Of a stretch of DNA of 38,554 bases, positions 28,201 to 36,955 are shown piece by piece. The notes beneath the pieces were generated by a model, which did no database searches, was not told the DNA's origin, and worked only from the letters and a program-made list of their open reading frames with translations. A program made the position numbers and the translations under genes. Numbering within the stretch: the first letter of the stretch is position 1; every line of letters begins with the position of its first letter. The DNA is from an uncultured Nitrosomonadales bacterium (GTDB lineage: Bacteria; Pseudomonadota; Gammaproteobacteria; Burkholderiales; Gallionellaceae): the NCBI GenBank assembly GCA_903861075.1, contig CAIOSY010000091.1, positions 1 to 38,554 of the forward strand. The letters are read 5' to 3'.

Positions 28201-28295
28201 TCGGCAGCAACGAGTATTTGTTCCATTACTTCCAAATGTTCTTCAGACTCGACCGCAAACTGCGACCAAATACCTTCCATGAAATCATTGCTCAT
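25233..28295 (-). CDS. cheA: CheA-type histidine kinase with N-terminal Hpt, degenerate second Hpt, HATPase and CheW domain
   Basis: [64 protein letters not shown]; C-terminal CheW. Confidence 0.9.
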   Translation of the reverse strand: [1020 protein letters not shown]

Positions 28296-28391
28296 GCCTT
28301 GCTCGCTTTCATTAAATACAGTTTACTCATTTCGAATCGAACTTTGAAAATCGAAATCGATACGCGAACCTTTATATTCCACAATTCGCCT

Positions 28392-30323
28392 TTATACTTT
28401 GAACTTCTCAACTTCACGCCGGGTACTGTCAGCAATCTTGGCCAACTCCAGCACGGTTGCCGTAATTTCTTCCGAAGCTGAAGCATTGCTCTGACCTATC
28501 TGATTCAAGTTGGTCACGCTGGCATTGATTTCATGTATCGCAGCACTTTGCTGTTCCAAAGCCGCTGAAATACGCTGCATCATGCTGTTGGTTTCAACCG
28601 AACCCGACTCAATGTGAGACATATCCAGCGCAACCTCCCTAACCGTTTCCACGGCACGATTCGCATCCATCACCGCCTGCTGCACCAAAACCGCAATTTC
28701 CTGAGTACTCGACGCCGAATTGGCTGCCAGTTTACCCACTTCTTCGGCCACCACGGCAAAACCCCGACCATGCTCACCGGCTCGCGCCGCCTCGATAGCC
28801 GCATTCAAACTGAGCAAATTGGTTTTATTGGCTATCGCTTCAATAACATCGGTTATCTTGTGAATTTTCACAGAATTCGCAGCGATACTATTCACAACCT
28901 CAATCATGCGTTCCATCTTATGCTGACCGTCACGAATAATACTCACCGATTCAAGTGATTTACGACTCGCCACTTCGGTATTGCCGCTCACATCGGCAAC
29001 GGATGCCGCCGTTTGACGTATGGCACTGGCAACTTGATTGATGGCATGCATCTGGTTTTGTGCGCCATCACTGATTTGACCAATAGCCGAACTGCTCTGA
29101 TTAGCCGCAGTCGCAACCTGACGGGTGTTGTCGTTAATGATTTTGAAGGAGCGACTGAGTCCATCAATAGAGGTATTTATGTTGTTTTTAAGGGTTAATA
29201 ATTCACCCTGACCTTCAGCCTTGACACGTCTGGTCAGATTACCGTGGGCGACATCGTTCATTACACTCTCGATATCACCCAGCATAATTTGCATGGCTTG
29301 CATGGCTTGATCCACAACAGATTTGAATTCGCCTTTTACCTGGTCATCTACACGCTTAGTGAAGTCTCCCGCACGCAGGGCTTCCATCACATCCGTTAAG
29401 GCTATCATGGTAACAGCGAGTTTTTCGATAGAGGCATTAACATTGTGTTTCAGATATGCTAAATCACCCGGCACATCCACATTGACGCGTTTGCTGAAGT
29501 CACCAGATGCAACGGCTTCCATAACAGCATTGGTATTAGCCAGCGTAGATTGCAAATAATCCATCATATTATTAAACGCCAAAGCGGTTTGACCCACTTC
29601 ATCGGTAGATTGGTAGTCCACCTTTTTACTGTAGTCACCCGTTCGTTCCACTTCGCTGATTATGGATTGTATTTGGACTAGGGGTCGGATAATAGAGCGA
29701 ATGGCGATGATGACCAGAGCAATCATGAGCATCATACTCAGCAAGCCAATCGCTGCGCTAACGGAAATCAGCCATATGCCAGTGCGCTGACTGGTTTCAT
29801 AGGTCTGTTTTACCCCGTTTAGCTGGACAGGTAGCAGTTCAGTTAAAGGCTTAATGAGTTTGGCATGAACGACAGGCCAGTCTTCTTCGAGCAAAGAACG
29901 GATCGTGCCCTTATCATCTTGTTCATAAGCTGCTTCCAGTTTATCCAGCAATGCCGGCAGCGTTGTCATGGACGAATCAATCTTTGTGATAATTTGACGA
30001 GTTGCCTCATCGTCTGTATTTGTTTCCGCCTTAAATGCAGTCCAGTGATCCGCAATATCCTTGCGAGCCGTTTTGAGATGATTCCGGGAGCCAACAGTAG
30101 GCAATTGATCCAGCAAGACGCCAGCCATACGAAAACGGATTTCTTTTAATTCTCGATCCATATTCTGGATGCGTAACATGGGCGTGACGCGCCCCTCATA
30201 AACGGATTCGAGTGATTTTGTAGATGTGTAGATACCGTAGGTACCCACGCAACCCAACACTGTTACAATCAGAAACCCTATTGCTCCAGAAAACAGCACT
30301 TTTGCTTTTAGCGTTCTTATCAC
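28392..30323 (-). CDS. methyl-accepting chemotaxis protein
   Basis: Two TM, 4HB-like periplasmic region, HAMP-like repeats, signalling tip [39 protein letters not shown]. The supplied ORF extends to 30386 (TTG); GTG at 30323-30321 with upstream GGAGAA fits better as the start. Confidence 0.92.
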   Translation of the reverse strand: MIRTLKAKVLFSGAIGFLIVTVLGCVGTYGIYTSTKSLESVYEGRVTPMLRIQNMDRELKEIRFRMAGVLLDQLPTVGSRNHLKTARKDIADHWTAFKAETNTDDEATRQIITKIDSSMTTLPALLDKLEAAYEQDDKGTIRSLLEEDWPVVHAKLIKPLTELLPVQLNGVKQTYETSQRTGIWLISVSAAIGLLSMMLMIALVIIAIRSIIRPLVQIQSIISEVERTGDYSKKVDYQSTDEVGQTALAFNNMMDYLQSTLANTNAVMEAVASGDFSKRVNVDVPGDLAYLKHNVNASIEKLAVTMIALTDVMEALRAGDFTKRVDDQVKGEFKSVVDQAMQAMQIMLGDIESVMNDVAHGNLTRRVKAEGQGELLTLKNNINTSIDGLSRSFKIINDNTRQVATAANQSSSAIGQISDGAQNQMHAINQVASAIRQTAASVADVSGNTEVASRKSLESVSIIRDGQHKMERMIEVVNSIAANSVKIHKITDVIEAIANKTNLLSLNAAIEAARAGEHGRGFAVVAEEVGKLAANSASSTQEIAVLVQQAVMDANRAVETVREVALDMSHIESGSVETNSMMQRISAALEQQSAAIHEINASVTNLNQIGQSNASASEEITATVLELAKIADSTRREVEKFKV

Positions 30324-30495
30324 TAAATTCTCCAGAGAATCAAGAAATTCAAGGCATATGCCTGCCCATTGAACCAGAGGCATCAATAGCAGCGAAAGTT
30401 GTCGTCTTTAACCCTTAGGTTATGCCAAAAACCAACTTGTAATCTCTAGCAGCAACTTTCGCAACCATTAAAAATATATAAATATTTGAGTTAAC

Positions 30496-30936
30496 TTATT
30501 CCGTAGGGAGTTTCGCTGATTCCCAGGCGGGCATGCCGTCGCGAAACCAGTAAATATGCTTGTAGCCCGCCTTGATTGCAGCCGCAGCACCTTTGTAACC
30601 CTTCCAGCAAGGATTACCATTGCAGTGGAAAACAATCGTCTTGGCCTTATCGGCAGGAAGCTTGGCGACATCGAACTTGTCATCGGGTGAAACTTTGGAC
30701 TCTTTGGGATATGTTTCTTTATAAAGAATATTCACAGCGCCCTTGATATGTTTTTCAGCATATTCTGCAGGAACACGGGCATCAACAACCAGTCCGCCTT
30801 GATCCTGAAGCGCTTTAGTTTTAATTGCATCTATCATCGTTCCGCCAGGAATATGTTGCGGAAGATCTTCCACCGCAACGGCAGGGAGTACAAAGCATAA
30901 GGCAGCAACAAAAGACAGCATTTGAGTCATTCTCAT
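30496..30936 (-). CDS. exported rhodanese-like protein
   Basis: Signal peptide MRMTQMLSFVAALCFVLPAVAVE; VVDARVPAEYAEKHIKGAVNI; VFHCNGNPCWKG loop. Confidence 0.88.
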   Translation of the reverse strand: MRMTQMLSFVAALCFVLPAVAVEDLPQHIPGGTMIDAIKTKALQDQGGLVVDARVPAEYAEKHIKGAVNILYKETYPKESKVSPDDKFDVAKLPADKAKTIVFHCNGNPCWKGYKGAAAAIKAGYKHIYWFRDGMPAWESAKLPTE

Positions 30937-31378
30937 GGTGATTATCCTTTTTAAAACGATTGAAATAATGTATGCAGGCCACTAGTCATGCATCCATAAA
31001 TTTTAGAGATGCACATGTATTTCAGGTAGCGCTTATCGACCACACAATAAAAGCACCCCCGAAAAACCAGACAAGTTACGCCTGACTAAAACCTGAAATC
31101 AATGGGGTTCATAACAACTGCTCAGCATAGTTGTCAATATTTATTGCGCCGGCAAGACCAATATTACAGTAATTTTAAATTAAAAACTAAAATTTAGACA
31201 TTTAGACATTTAGGAATTCCAGATTTTAAATCCAGGCATAAGCAAAAAAAGGGCTAAGTGCCTTGCTCGTATTCCCCCGCTTCACTATACAGAACGCTTA
31301 GCCAGCTGACAATTTGTAGCACTCTGCAGGGAATGTCAAGCAATCAGCATACTGTATCGACTAATTGCTGACGTGTTG

Positions 31379-31441
31379 CAAGCCGTTGACATTGCTTATG
31401 GAGCAGCTAACATTATTCACGGAGCAGCTAACATTGAGGGA
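31379..31441. repeat. Three tandem 21-bp units (two near-identical, one degenerate)
   Basis: GGAGCAGCTAACATT at 31400-31414 and 31421-31435, 21 bp apart; diverged unit CAAGCCGTTGACATTGCTTAT at 31379-31399. Confidence 0.75.
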
Positions 31442-31686
31442 GTATCCCGTTAAATGGCTTACAGCATCCGCCATATATATCATCCTCAGGATAGATAAAA
31501 ATCACACCTGCACAATAGATCCACCCCCCGTATTCGCAATTCAGAACGGTTTTTATATAACCAATGAAGAGGGGGTTAATCATGACAACATTTTTTTAAA
31601 AATAGTGATGGCTGTGTGACATTTAGCACAGACATCAAGGTAAGCTGCTTCTACAATGCATCATCTCATCGACAAAGGGGCTCAAA

Positions 31687-31878
31687 ATGAAATGTAACTC
31701 AGGTGGTATTGATCGCGTACTTCGTGTCATCGTAGGTCTGATTTTAATTGCACTCACCTCAACCGGCACGATAGGCGCATGGGGCTGGATAGGTGCTGTT
31801 CCCTTATTAACAGGAATTTTCGGTTTTTGTCCCGCTTATATTTTACTGGGCATTAACACTTGTAGCCTTAAAAAATAA
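31687..31878 (+). CDS. DUF2892 / YgaP-like small membrane protein
   Basis: MKCNSGGIDRVLRVIVGLILIAL...GWIGAVPLLTGIFGFCPAYILLGINTC. Confidence 0.88.
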   Translation: MKCNSGGIDRVLRVIVGLILIALTSTGTIGAWGWIGAVPLLTGIFGFCPAYILLGINTCSLKK

Positions 31879-31901
31879 CGATAAAGCTCCTCCCACCCTT
31901 C

Positions 31902-31929
31902 AGCCCGATAAGTTTTATCGGGCTTTTTT
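31902..31929 (+). terminator. Intrinsic terminator after the DUF2892 gene
   Basis: AGCCCGATAA-gtt-TTATCGGGCT followed by TTTTT. Confidence 0.9.
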
Positions 31930-31939
31930 AAGGAATACT

Positions 31940-32512
31940 ATGAACAAGAAACTTGCCTTATTTGCATCGCTCATCCTGATGACATCCACAAGCTACGCCG
32001 AAGACATTAGCAAATACCAGGATGAAAGCCGCGCTGTCGCCATGCCATTTTTGAAACAACTTGGTGCGGTTAACCAAAAAGCCGTTAGCGAAGGCGGTCC
32101 TGAATCAGCCATCAAAGTCTGTAAAGATATCGCACCACAAATGTCCAGCGATATTTCGCGTCAAACAGGTTGGAAACTGACTCGCGTCACCCTAAAAACA
32201 CGCAATCCTTTACTGGGCACGCCGGACGCATGGGAACAAAAGGCACTGCAAGAATTTGACATTCGCGCTGCCAAGGGAGAAAAACCGGAAACCCTGGAAA
32301 TAGCAGAAATTGTACAAGAACCGGCTGGTAAATCCTTCCGCTTTATCAAGGCCATTCCCTTACAAGCTGGTTGCGTTGCCTGCCATGGAACAGCCGAACA
32401 AATATCTGACAATGTAAAAGTTCGCTTGCATGAAGAATATCCGCATGACAAAGCAACCGGTTATAGTGTGGGACAAATACGCGGTGCAGTGAGTATCAAG
32501 CGCACACTATAA
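31940..32512 (+). CDS. exported c-type heme protein, Tll0287/DUF3365-like
   Basis: Signal peptide; CKDIAPQMSSDISRQTGWKLTRVTLKTRNPLLGTPDAWEQ; GCVACHGTAEQ heme-binding motif. Confidence 0.85.
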   Translation: MNKKLALFASLILMTSTSYAEDISKYQDESRAVAMPFLKQLGAVNQKAVSEGGPESAIKVCKDIAPQMSSDISRQTGWKLTRVTLKTRNPLLGTPDAWEQKALQEFDIRAAKGEKPETLEIAEIVQEPAGKSFRFIKAIPLQAGCVACHGTAEQISDNVKVRLHEEYPHDKATGYSVGQIRGAVSIKRTL

Positions 32513-32535
32513 AGTTGAACTAAAGGACGAACAAT

Positions 32536-33015
32536 ATGCAACCCGACGTGAGTGACACCGAGGTTAAACAAGCGCAATTCCCCCACAATCTATTAATCGC
32601 AGGATTATTTGCATTCAATTTATTGATGGCTCCTGCCGTTATTGCGCTGAATATCGGGATGTCGGGTTTACTGATCCCGCTACTAAGCTCTGGTGCGCTC
32701 ATTGCATATCTATACCTGCACAGCCGGAAAGTGACTAGCAAGTTTGTTGCCGCGCATTGGCGACTAGCGTTCACTCACGGCAGATGGTTGTTGCTAGGAT
32801 ATACCATCACGGCAGTACTAATTCTACTGGCATGGTTGGTTAGCCAAGCCGCGCACGAAGCCAGCATGAAACACATTGTGTGGACAGCATTGACGCGTAT
32901 CGCCGTATTGCCAACGCTGGTTGGTGTCATGGTTACGGCCATCCTGGAGGCGGGCGCAATCAGTTTAGCGACCAGGCGCAAGCTGACAGATAAACAAATT
33001 AAAGCCAAAATATAA
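32536..33015 (+). CDS. predicted integral membrane protein, about 4 TM
   Basis: 159 aa, four hydrophobic spans, near-contiguous with upstream heme protein. Confidence 0.65.
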   Translation: MQPDVSDTEVKQAQFPHNLLIAGLFAFNLLMAPAVIALNIGMSGLLIPLLSSGALIAYLYLHSRKVTSKFVAAHWRLAFTHGRWLLLGYTITAVLILLAWLVSQAAHEASMKHIVWTALTRIAVLPTLVGVMVTAILEAGAISLATRRKLTDKQIKAKI

Positions 33016-33068
33016 ACGCGGGATTATTTTTCTGGAATTTATATGTTAATTATTCACCGCATTTCGCC

Positions 33069-33302
33069 ATGAAAAAACTCCCCAAAAACATATTCCATTT
33101 TATTTTCTCCATTGTTATGGGAGCAATGATGGTTTTCCTGATGACGTGCGTAATTACCCTGGCAAATATCGGCATACCTGCCGATTTTTTGTCACGCTGG
33201 ATGCACTCGTTTTTAATCGCCTATCCAATTGCGGTACCGATAATCTACTTTTTGGCGCCTGTTGCCCGAAAAATAACTGCGCGCATAGTAGAACATCCTT
33301 AA
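33069..33302 (+). CDS. DUF2798-like small membrane protein
   Basis: MKKLPKNIFHFIFSIVMGAMMVFLMTCVITLANIG...HSFLIAYPIAVPIIYFLAPVARKI. Confidence 0.75.
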   Translation: MKKLPKNIFHFIFSIVMGAMMVFLMTCVITLANIGIPADFLSRWMHSFLIAYPIAVPIIYFLAPVARKITARIVEHP

Positions 33303-33462
33303 TAAAGTGACTATCAATTTCATTATTATTGATGGACTGTAATATGCAAAATTATATTTTAATTATATAATAATATTATAGCGGCGTTTGAGCATGTCAA
33401 TTACTTTCCGCGCCACTGTGTATTTTATAAAAATCATACTAACCCACTGATGCGAGGAAAAA

Positions 33463-34920
33463 ATGGCACGAATCGTAATTTTAGGCGCGGGCGTTGCGGG
33501 GCACACTGCAGCGCGTCACTTAACGAGACTACTCGATAAAAAACATGAGATTATCGTTATTTCGCCTAATGCAAAATGGAATTGGATTCCTTCCAATATT
33601 TGGGTTGGCGTAGGACAAATGACTGAAGACCAGGTTACTTTTGATCTGGCTGAGGTTTACAAAAAAACACAAGTCAAATTTCGTCAGGCTCGCGCACTAT
33701 CAATCAATCCCGAAGGTAACACCAAGAGCCCATCTTCCTTTGTGAGTATTGAGTACACTCACCCTGACAAGATCGGCACAAAAGAAGAGATCAGTTACGA
33801 TTACCTGATCAATGCCACAGGACCTAAACTAAACTTTGGCGCCACTGAAGGACTCGGGCCCGAACACGGCCATACCGTCTCTGTTTGCACCTCAAGCCAT
33901 GCACTTGAAGCCAATCACAAACTTCAACAGATCATTGTAGCCATGAAAAATGGCGAACGAAAAACCATAGTGATTGGCACCGGGCACGGTATGTGCACCT
34001 GTCAGGGTGCTGCATTTGAATACATATATAACGTTGATCACGTACTACGTGAAGCAGGCGTTCGCAACATGGCGCGTATCGTCTGGCTAAGCAATGAGTT
34101 CGAATTGGGCGATTTTGGCATGGGTGGGGTACATATCAAACGGGGCGGCTACATCACCAACGGAAAAACCTTTGCCGAGTCTCTAATGGTTGAACGCAGC
34201 ATCGAATGGATTACGCGCGCACATGTCAAAAAAGTCGAAGCCGGCAAAATTCATTACGAGATTCTGGATGGTAGTTTTCATGAACTGGAATTTGACTTCT
34301 CCATGCTGATTCCGCCTTTTGCAGGCGTTGGTCTCAAAGCCTATAACAAGGCAGATGAAGACATTACCAGTCAACTCTTTGCACCTAACGGTTTTATGAA
34401 GGTAGATGCCGATTACACACCGCGCCCCTATTCGGAATGGAGCGCGCAAGATTGGCCAAGAACCTATCAAACGCCAGCTTACCGCAACATCTTTGCCGTC
34501 GGCATTGCTTTTGCAACACCCCATCTCATCAGCAAACCCATGCAAAGTGCAAATGGCACACCGATCAATCCAACCGCTCCCAGAACGGGAATGCCTTCAG
34601 CGGCAATGGCCATGGCTGTCGCAAAAAGTATCAGCGATATGCTAAATGGTGCCGAAAAGCCGACTCACACGGCATCGATGGCTGAAATGGGTGCCGCTTG
34701 TGTCGCTTCAACGGGTGCCAGTTTTTTTAAAGGCACTGCCGCAACCATGACCGTCTACCCGGTTGTACCAGACTTCGATAAATATCCAGAATATGGTCGC
34801 GATATCGACCTTACTTTCGGTGAAATCGGGCTGGCAGGTCACTGGATGAAATATCTGCTGCATCAGGCATTCATCTATCAAGCAAAAATGAAACCCGGCT
34901 GGACTATCATTCCAGATTAA
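33463..34920 (+). CDS. FAD-dependent oxidoreductase, sulfide:quinone oxidoreductase-like
   Basis: RIVILGAGVAGHTAARHL dinucleotide fold; SVCTSS; GTGHGMCTCQGAAFEY; IFAVGIAFATP; 485 aa. Confidence 0.85.
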   Translation: MARIVILGAGVAGHTAARHLTRLLDKKHEIIVISPNAKWNWIPSNIWVGVGQMTEDQVTFDLAEVYKKTQVKFRQARALSINPEGNTKSPSSFVSIEYTHPDKIGTKEEISYDYLINATGPKLNFGATEGLGPEHGHTVSVCTSSHALEANHKLQQIIVAMKNGERKTIVIGTGHGMCTCQGAAFEYIYNVDHVLREAGVRNMARIVWLSNEFELGDFGMGGVHIKRGGYITNGKTFAESLMVERSIEWITRAHVKKVEAGKIHYEILDGSFHELEFDFSMLIPPFAGVGLKAYNKADEDITSQLFAPNGFMKVDADYTPRPYSEWSAQDWPRTYQTPAYRNIFAVGIAFATPHLISKPMQSANGTPINPTAPRTGMPSAAMAMAVAKSISDMLNGAEKPTHTASMAEMGAACVASTGASFFKGTAATMTVYPVVPDFDKYPEYGRDIDLTFGEIGLAGHWMKYLLHQAFIYQAKMKPGWTIIPD

Positions 34921-34937
34921 GAAAAAAGGAGATAAAT

Positions 34938-35090
34938 ATGATAAATAAAGAACCTTACCAGCAGTCTTATTATCCTCCGGCACCGACTGGATTTACCCGC
35001 TATATGAGAACATCACTCATCTGGCAGAGTCTGCGCTTTCTCATCATCAACTACAAAATACTTAAACTTATGATGAAGTCACATCACTAA
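34938..35090 (+). CDS. 50-aa small protein downstream of the SQR-like gene
   Basis: Manual translation MINKEPYQQSYYPPAPTGFTRYMRTSLIWQSLRFLIINYKILKLMMKSHH*; RBS aaaggag 18 nt after the SQR-like stop. Confidence 0.65.
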   Translation: MINKEPYQQSYYPPAPTGFTRYMRTSLIWQSLRFLIINYKILKLMMKSHH

Positions 35091-35138
35091 CTGATTTTAC
35101 GCAGCCCGAAGAGTTTAAGCGCTGTAAAGAACAAGCCG

Positions 35139-35402
35139 TTGCGCTTGAAGATTCTTTCCCGCCTACAGGAGGTTGCAGTTGACTGGTGGCAACCAGAGCA
35201 ATTTTGGGATAAGCATCAGGCTTTGCTCGATGAGCTACACCCAAACGACTTCGACTCTCAAACCAGTGGGTTCGATATGATGCAATTGGGCGGAAGTCTG
35301 GAACAGTTTGGCGGCGGGATGAAACCCAAATCACAGTGGGGAGGTGTACTCAGCGTACACACGTTGCACGTCGCCAAAGGGTTGTCCGTTCCCGGAATGT
35401 GA
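35139..35402 (+). pseudogene. Possible decayed coding remnant (unidentified)
   Basis: Protein-like composition (VDWWQPEQFWDKHQALLDELHPNDFDSQTSGFDMMQLGGSLEQFGGGMKPKSQWGG) and a second protein-like stretch TDFTQPEEFKRCKEQAVALEDSFPP just upstream in another frame, ended by a stop. Confidence 0.35.
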
Positions 35403-35651
35403 TGAACCGTTACGATATGTGAGGTCGCACCCTGCGTGCAATCAATTGCACTGTAACTGCGCACAGCGTTGAAAGTTGCGATGACAAGTATCAGCAGGTT
35501 TTTCTGCTGCAATATCAACGCTATGTCAGTCTAAATTGCATGAGTGTCGGATTGGCGTAGTCAGCATCCTGAGTATCAATAATGTTCAATTATCAACAGC
35601 CAGAAACAGGCTCGATCACGCCCGCTATAGAGGGAATCTCACGTGTGCGAA

Positions 35652-36350
35652 TCAATTGTGGCTGGACTTCCAGCTCATCAGTCCATTGGTCGCGGATGGA
35701 TAAAATTTGGGACGCTGGTCAATAGCCAGTGCCGGGAAGACGTTTTTCCAATAGTCCCGCCCCATGTACTCAATCCTGTTGCCGCCGTTATCACCGGAGC
35801 CTGTTGGAACCCATTTGAGCCAGACCCTACGTGGCTTTGGGGAGATCGTTATGCAGAAGATGTTTGCTCTGTCCCACATTTGAAACAGGTCGATGTCGAG
35901 GTTCATCATGCACCAACGGGCAAACTCATCCTTAGAAACTTCACCGTCCTCAACGCAGTAAGGCAGAATATCCACGCGGGTGTAGATGGTGTTCTCGCCG
36001 CCATAGCCGAATGTACCCCGATCCCAGTGATGAGGGGTGCTCGAATGCCTGCGGTCAATTTTTTCCTGCTCAGTGAATTGGCGTTCCATCGTGTCGCGAT
36101 TCTGGTAGCCAAAGGTAATAGCGAAATGTCCGAACTGGGCAAGTATTGGCTCAAGTACCTTGCTGCATAGCAGCTTGCCGGACGCGACAACTTGCTCAAC
36201 ATCATCTGTAGGAAAATTGCTATGCCCGCAAACTGCGGCCTCGGTCGAAAGCATAAAATCACGGAGGATGAAATGCTTGGAGAGACGGGTTAATGAAAGC
36301 TGTTCGTATCGCTTGTAGAGCTGATTATTAAATGTCATGTTGCCACCCAC
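35652..36350 (-). CDS. Uncharacterised protein, paralog of 37550-38236; possible peptidase M15A-like fold
   Basis: Shares LTRLSKHFILRDF, FGYQ, RVDILP.CVEDG and RANIFC.TISPKPRRVW with the other paralog; M15A-like spacing of HF.L..F, ITFGY, PH and VD. ATG at 36338 is an alternative start. Confidence 0.75.
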   Translation of the reverse strand: MGGNMTFNNQLYKRYEQLSLTRLSKHFILRDFMLSTEAAVCGHSNFPTDDVEQVVASGKLLCSKVLEPILAQFGHFAITFGYQNRDTMERQFTEQEKIDRRHSSTPHHWDRGTFGYGGENTIYTRVDILPYCVEDGEVSKDEFARWCMMNLDIDLFQMWDRANIFCITISPKPRRVWLKWVPTGSGDNGGNRIEYMGRDYWKNVFPALAIDQRPKFYPSATNGLMSWKSSHN

Positions 36351-36356
36351 ACGTGG

Positions 36357-36920
36357 TTAGTTATTAAGGCCAAGTGCTTCGATTGCGGCGGCAACCTCTG
36401 GGCGCAACTCCCAAACCCACTCCTTTTCATCAGCCACCTTGTCGCGCTCGTTGGTAAGCATGAATGTATAAATCAATGTGCCGTCAGTACGGCGAGGGAT
36501 TTCAAGGGGGTATTCTTCATATAGGGCTTTACCTAAATTGCCGTACTGAAGATTGGCGGCACTGTGATTCAGGTAGTCAGCGGATTTTGCAAGCTCGGTG
36601 GCGGTAATCCTGTGATGGGGCGCGTGATAATGCGCACGCAGCATCGCCAGTTGCCCGTCTGTCAGGTCTTTCAGGATGTTGCGGAAAGCCGCCACGTAGT
36701 CTTCCGTATTGGTTGGCTGCTGGCGACCTGATGCAATGGTTGCAAATTGATCGTCAACGAATTCCCGTAATTTATCCAGAACGTCATCAATGCTGCCACC
36801 CTCGATTTCAGCGAGCAGCTTCTTGTTTTTCCATATCCGACCTTTGTACGCGCCGCCATGAAAAGCGGAAAGCAACGTATGTCGCCGGTACTCTTCTGTA
36901 GTTCTGTCGCTCAATTGCAC
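36357..36920 (-). CDS. Uncharacterised protein with an ITATELA...AANLQYGNLG motif (possible restriction/HNH-associated domain)
   Basis: 187 aa; MLRAHYHAPHHRITATELAKSADYLNHSAANLQYGNLGKALYEE...WVWELRPEVAAAIEALGL. GGAGG followed 5 nt later by TTG suggests a start at 36914. Confidence 0.7.
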   Translation of the reverse strand: MQLSDRTTEEYRRHTLLSAFHGGAYKGRIWKNKKLLAEIEGGSIDDVLDKLREFVDDQFATIASGRQQPTNTEDYVAAFRNILKDLTDGQLAMLRAHYHAPHHRITATELAKSADYLNHSAANLQYGNLGKALYEEYPLEIPRRTDGTLIYTFMLTNERDKVADEKEWVWELRPEVAAAIEALGLNN

Positions 36921-36955
36921 CTCCGTGTGCCTTAGTATTGCGCAAGCGCACGAAT

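Noticed and set aside
31192-31215. TTTAGACATTTAGACATTTAGG short tandem repeat
   Set aside because: Only about 2.5 copies of an AT-rich 8-mer; easily chance in a low-complexity intergenic stretch.
31365-31619. 84-aa ORF with apparent heptad repeat LTLLMEQLTLFTEQLTL
   Set aside because: The heptad pattern is a by-product of the 21-bp DNA repeat; no RBS and the remainder is not protein-like.
35643-36170. 175-aa plus-strand ORF antisense to paralog A
   Set aside because: The minus-strand frame is clearly the coding one because it matches the 37550-38236 protein along its length.
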